Shown: positions 14,247 to 14,538 of the stretch, piece after piece
Layout: each line of letters opens with the position of its first letter
How positions within the stretch are numbered: the first letter of the stretch is position 1
Assembly: GCA_035542815.1 (NCBI GenBank)
Contig: DATKKS010000107.1
Location: 1-14,538, forward strand
Length of the DNA stretch: 14,538 nt
Direction: 5' to 3'
Source of the DNA: JACRLI01 sp035542815
GTDB taxonomy: Bacteria > Eisenbacteria > RBG-16-71-46 > JACRLI01
Translations under genes and position numbers: made by a program
The notes under the pieces: model-generated
Databases searched by the model: none
What the model was told of the DNA's origin: nothing
What the model saw: only the letters and a program-made list of their open reading frames with translations

Positions 14247-14262
14247 CGCCGCAACCGCGGCG
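14247..14262 (-). other. Small hairpin upstream of flgE
   Basis: Bases 14247-14252 (cgccgc) pair with 14257-14262 (gcggcg) around a 4-nt loop, ending about 19 nt before the flgE ribosome site. It lies in the same 93-nt gap as the stronger hairpin at 14284-14306. It could shape the leader of a processed flgE mRNA, or be chance in GC-rich DNA. Confidence 0.35.
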
Positions 14263-14283
14263 CGCCCGAGGCTTCCATCCCTG

Positions 14284-14306
14284 GCCCCGCCGCGTCGCGG
14301 CGGGGC
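14284..14306 (-). other. Strong GC hairpin directly after the flgD stop
   Basis: A perfect 10-bp stem (14284-14293 with 14297-14306) closes a 3-nt loop, all G-C pairs, starting 6 nt after the flgD stop. It is the strongest inverted repeat I see in the window. The minus strand then reads GCCAGGGATGG with no T run, so it does not look like a classic intrinsic terminator. It is better read as an mRNA stability or processing element, or as a partial transcription brake, separating flgD and genes before it from flgE and genes after it. Confidence 0.55.
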
Positions 14307-14312
14307 GGCGCG

Positions 14313-14538
14313 TCAGCTGCCCGCGCCGGCTTCCTCGATCTGAACCACGTCGGACAGGCCGATCGAGCGCGTGCCCACCATCAGGTAGGTCACGCCCTGG
14401 TCGAACTTCACCCCGGTCACCCGGCCGCGCACCAGGGTCTCGGCGGTCACCGCCGCGCCTCCGTCGCCGGTGGCGGTCACCTGGAAGTGGTAGTCCCCGG
14501 CCGGGACAGGCTTGCCGTCGGATCCCAACCCGTTCCAG
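14313..14538 (-). CDS. flgD: FlgD, hook cap/scaffold protein (C-terminal end only)
   Basis: About 74 residues of the C-terminus are present; the gene continues past the window edge. FlgD caps the growing hook and helps FlgE subunits assemble, then is lost. The fragment starts WNGLGSDGKPVPAGDYHFQV, the typical FlgD beta-rich (FlgD-Ig-like) segment of the form W-[DN]-G-x(n)-G-x-Y-x-F-x-V, followed by RGRVTGVKFDQGVTYLMVGT and SIGLSDVVQIEEAG, which fit the known C-terminal pattern. Its stop is 93 nt before flgE, the usual partner gene. The frame is open to the window end, so no start within it (such as the TTG at 14528) should be taken as real. In this layout fliK often precedes flgD, but it is outside the window. 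Confidence 0.9.
   Translation of the reverse strand, partial: WNGLGSDGKPVPAGDYHFQVTATGDGGAAVTAETLVRGRVTGVKFDQGVTYLMVGTRSIGLSDVVQIEEAGAGS

Noticed and set aside
14284..14306. Intrinsic terminator after flgD
   Set aside because: The stem is strong, but no T run follows on the transcribed strand and the flagellar genes continue in the same direction, so I list it only as a hairpin.
1..14538. A novel defence, mobile or secretion system hidden in the operon
   Set aside because: Every large frame is a standard flagellar gene in a known order, with no breaks, repeats, integrase, transposase or shift in base composition.

Overview
The window is one long, co-directional run of flagellar genes on the minus strand, so transcription runs from the high-numbered end to the low-numbered end. 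The DNA is very rich in G+C (roughly 70% by eye) and third codon positions are almost all G or C. This creates many long false open frames on the plus strand. No rRNA, tRNA, CRISPR array, insertion sequence or sign of recent transfer is visible. The organism cannot be named from this alone. The gene order flgD-flgE-flbD-motA-motB-fliL-fliM-fliN-fliO-fliP-fliQ-fliR-flhB-flhA-flhF-flhG-(small gene)-fliA is the non-enteric arrangement, known to me from Firmicutes, deltaproteobacteria-like lineages and other deep branches. The high G+C points to something like a myxococcote/deltaproteobacterial or Gemmatimonadota-type bacterium, but that is inference.

In transcription order, the window holds: the 3' end of flgD (hook cap, 14538-14313); flgE (hook); flbD (small regulator-like protein with an unusual acidic tail); motA and motB (stator); fliL (stator-associated, with an Ala/Pro-rich tail); fliM and fliN (switch); fliO, fliP, fliQ, fliR, flhB and flhA (type III export gate); flhF and flhG (placement and number of flagella); a 78-residue two-helix membrane protein; a FliA/WhiG-family sigma factor; a 105-residue hydrophilic protein; and the first 15 codons of a gene for an exported protein. 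Genes are packed tightly. There are three 11-nt overlaps (motB/fliL, fliO/fliP, flhA/flhF), one 35-nt overlap (flhF/flhG), one 4-nt overlap (flhG/small gene) and one 1-nt overlap (motA/motB). The only sizeable gaps are flgD-flgE (93 nt, two hairpins), fliR-flhB (94 nt, one hairpin) and the 84 nt before the last partial gene.

Together these genes encode the export gate, the hook and its cap, the stator, two of the three C-ring switch proteins, the polar-placement GTPase/ATPase pair, and the sigma factor that normally switches on late flagellar genes. FliG, FliF, the rod, ring and filament proteins, and the chemotaxis genes are not in the window. I see no hidden new system. What deserves a second look is at the edges: the two unrecognised small genes flanking fliA, which share a similar C-terminal ending, divergence in FlhF and FlhG at motifs tied to GTPase activation, the tails on FlbD and FliL, and the hairpin-bearing gaps.
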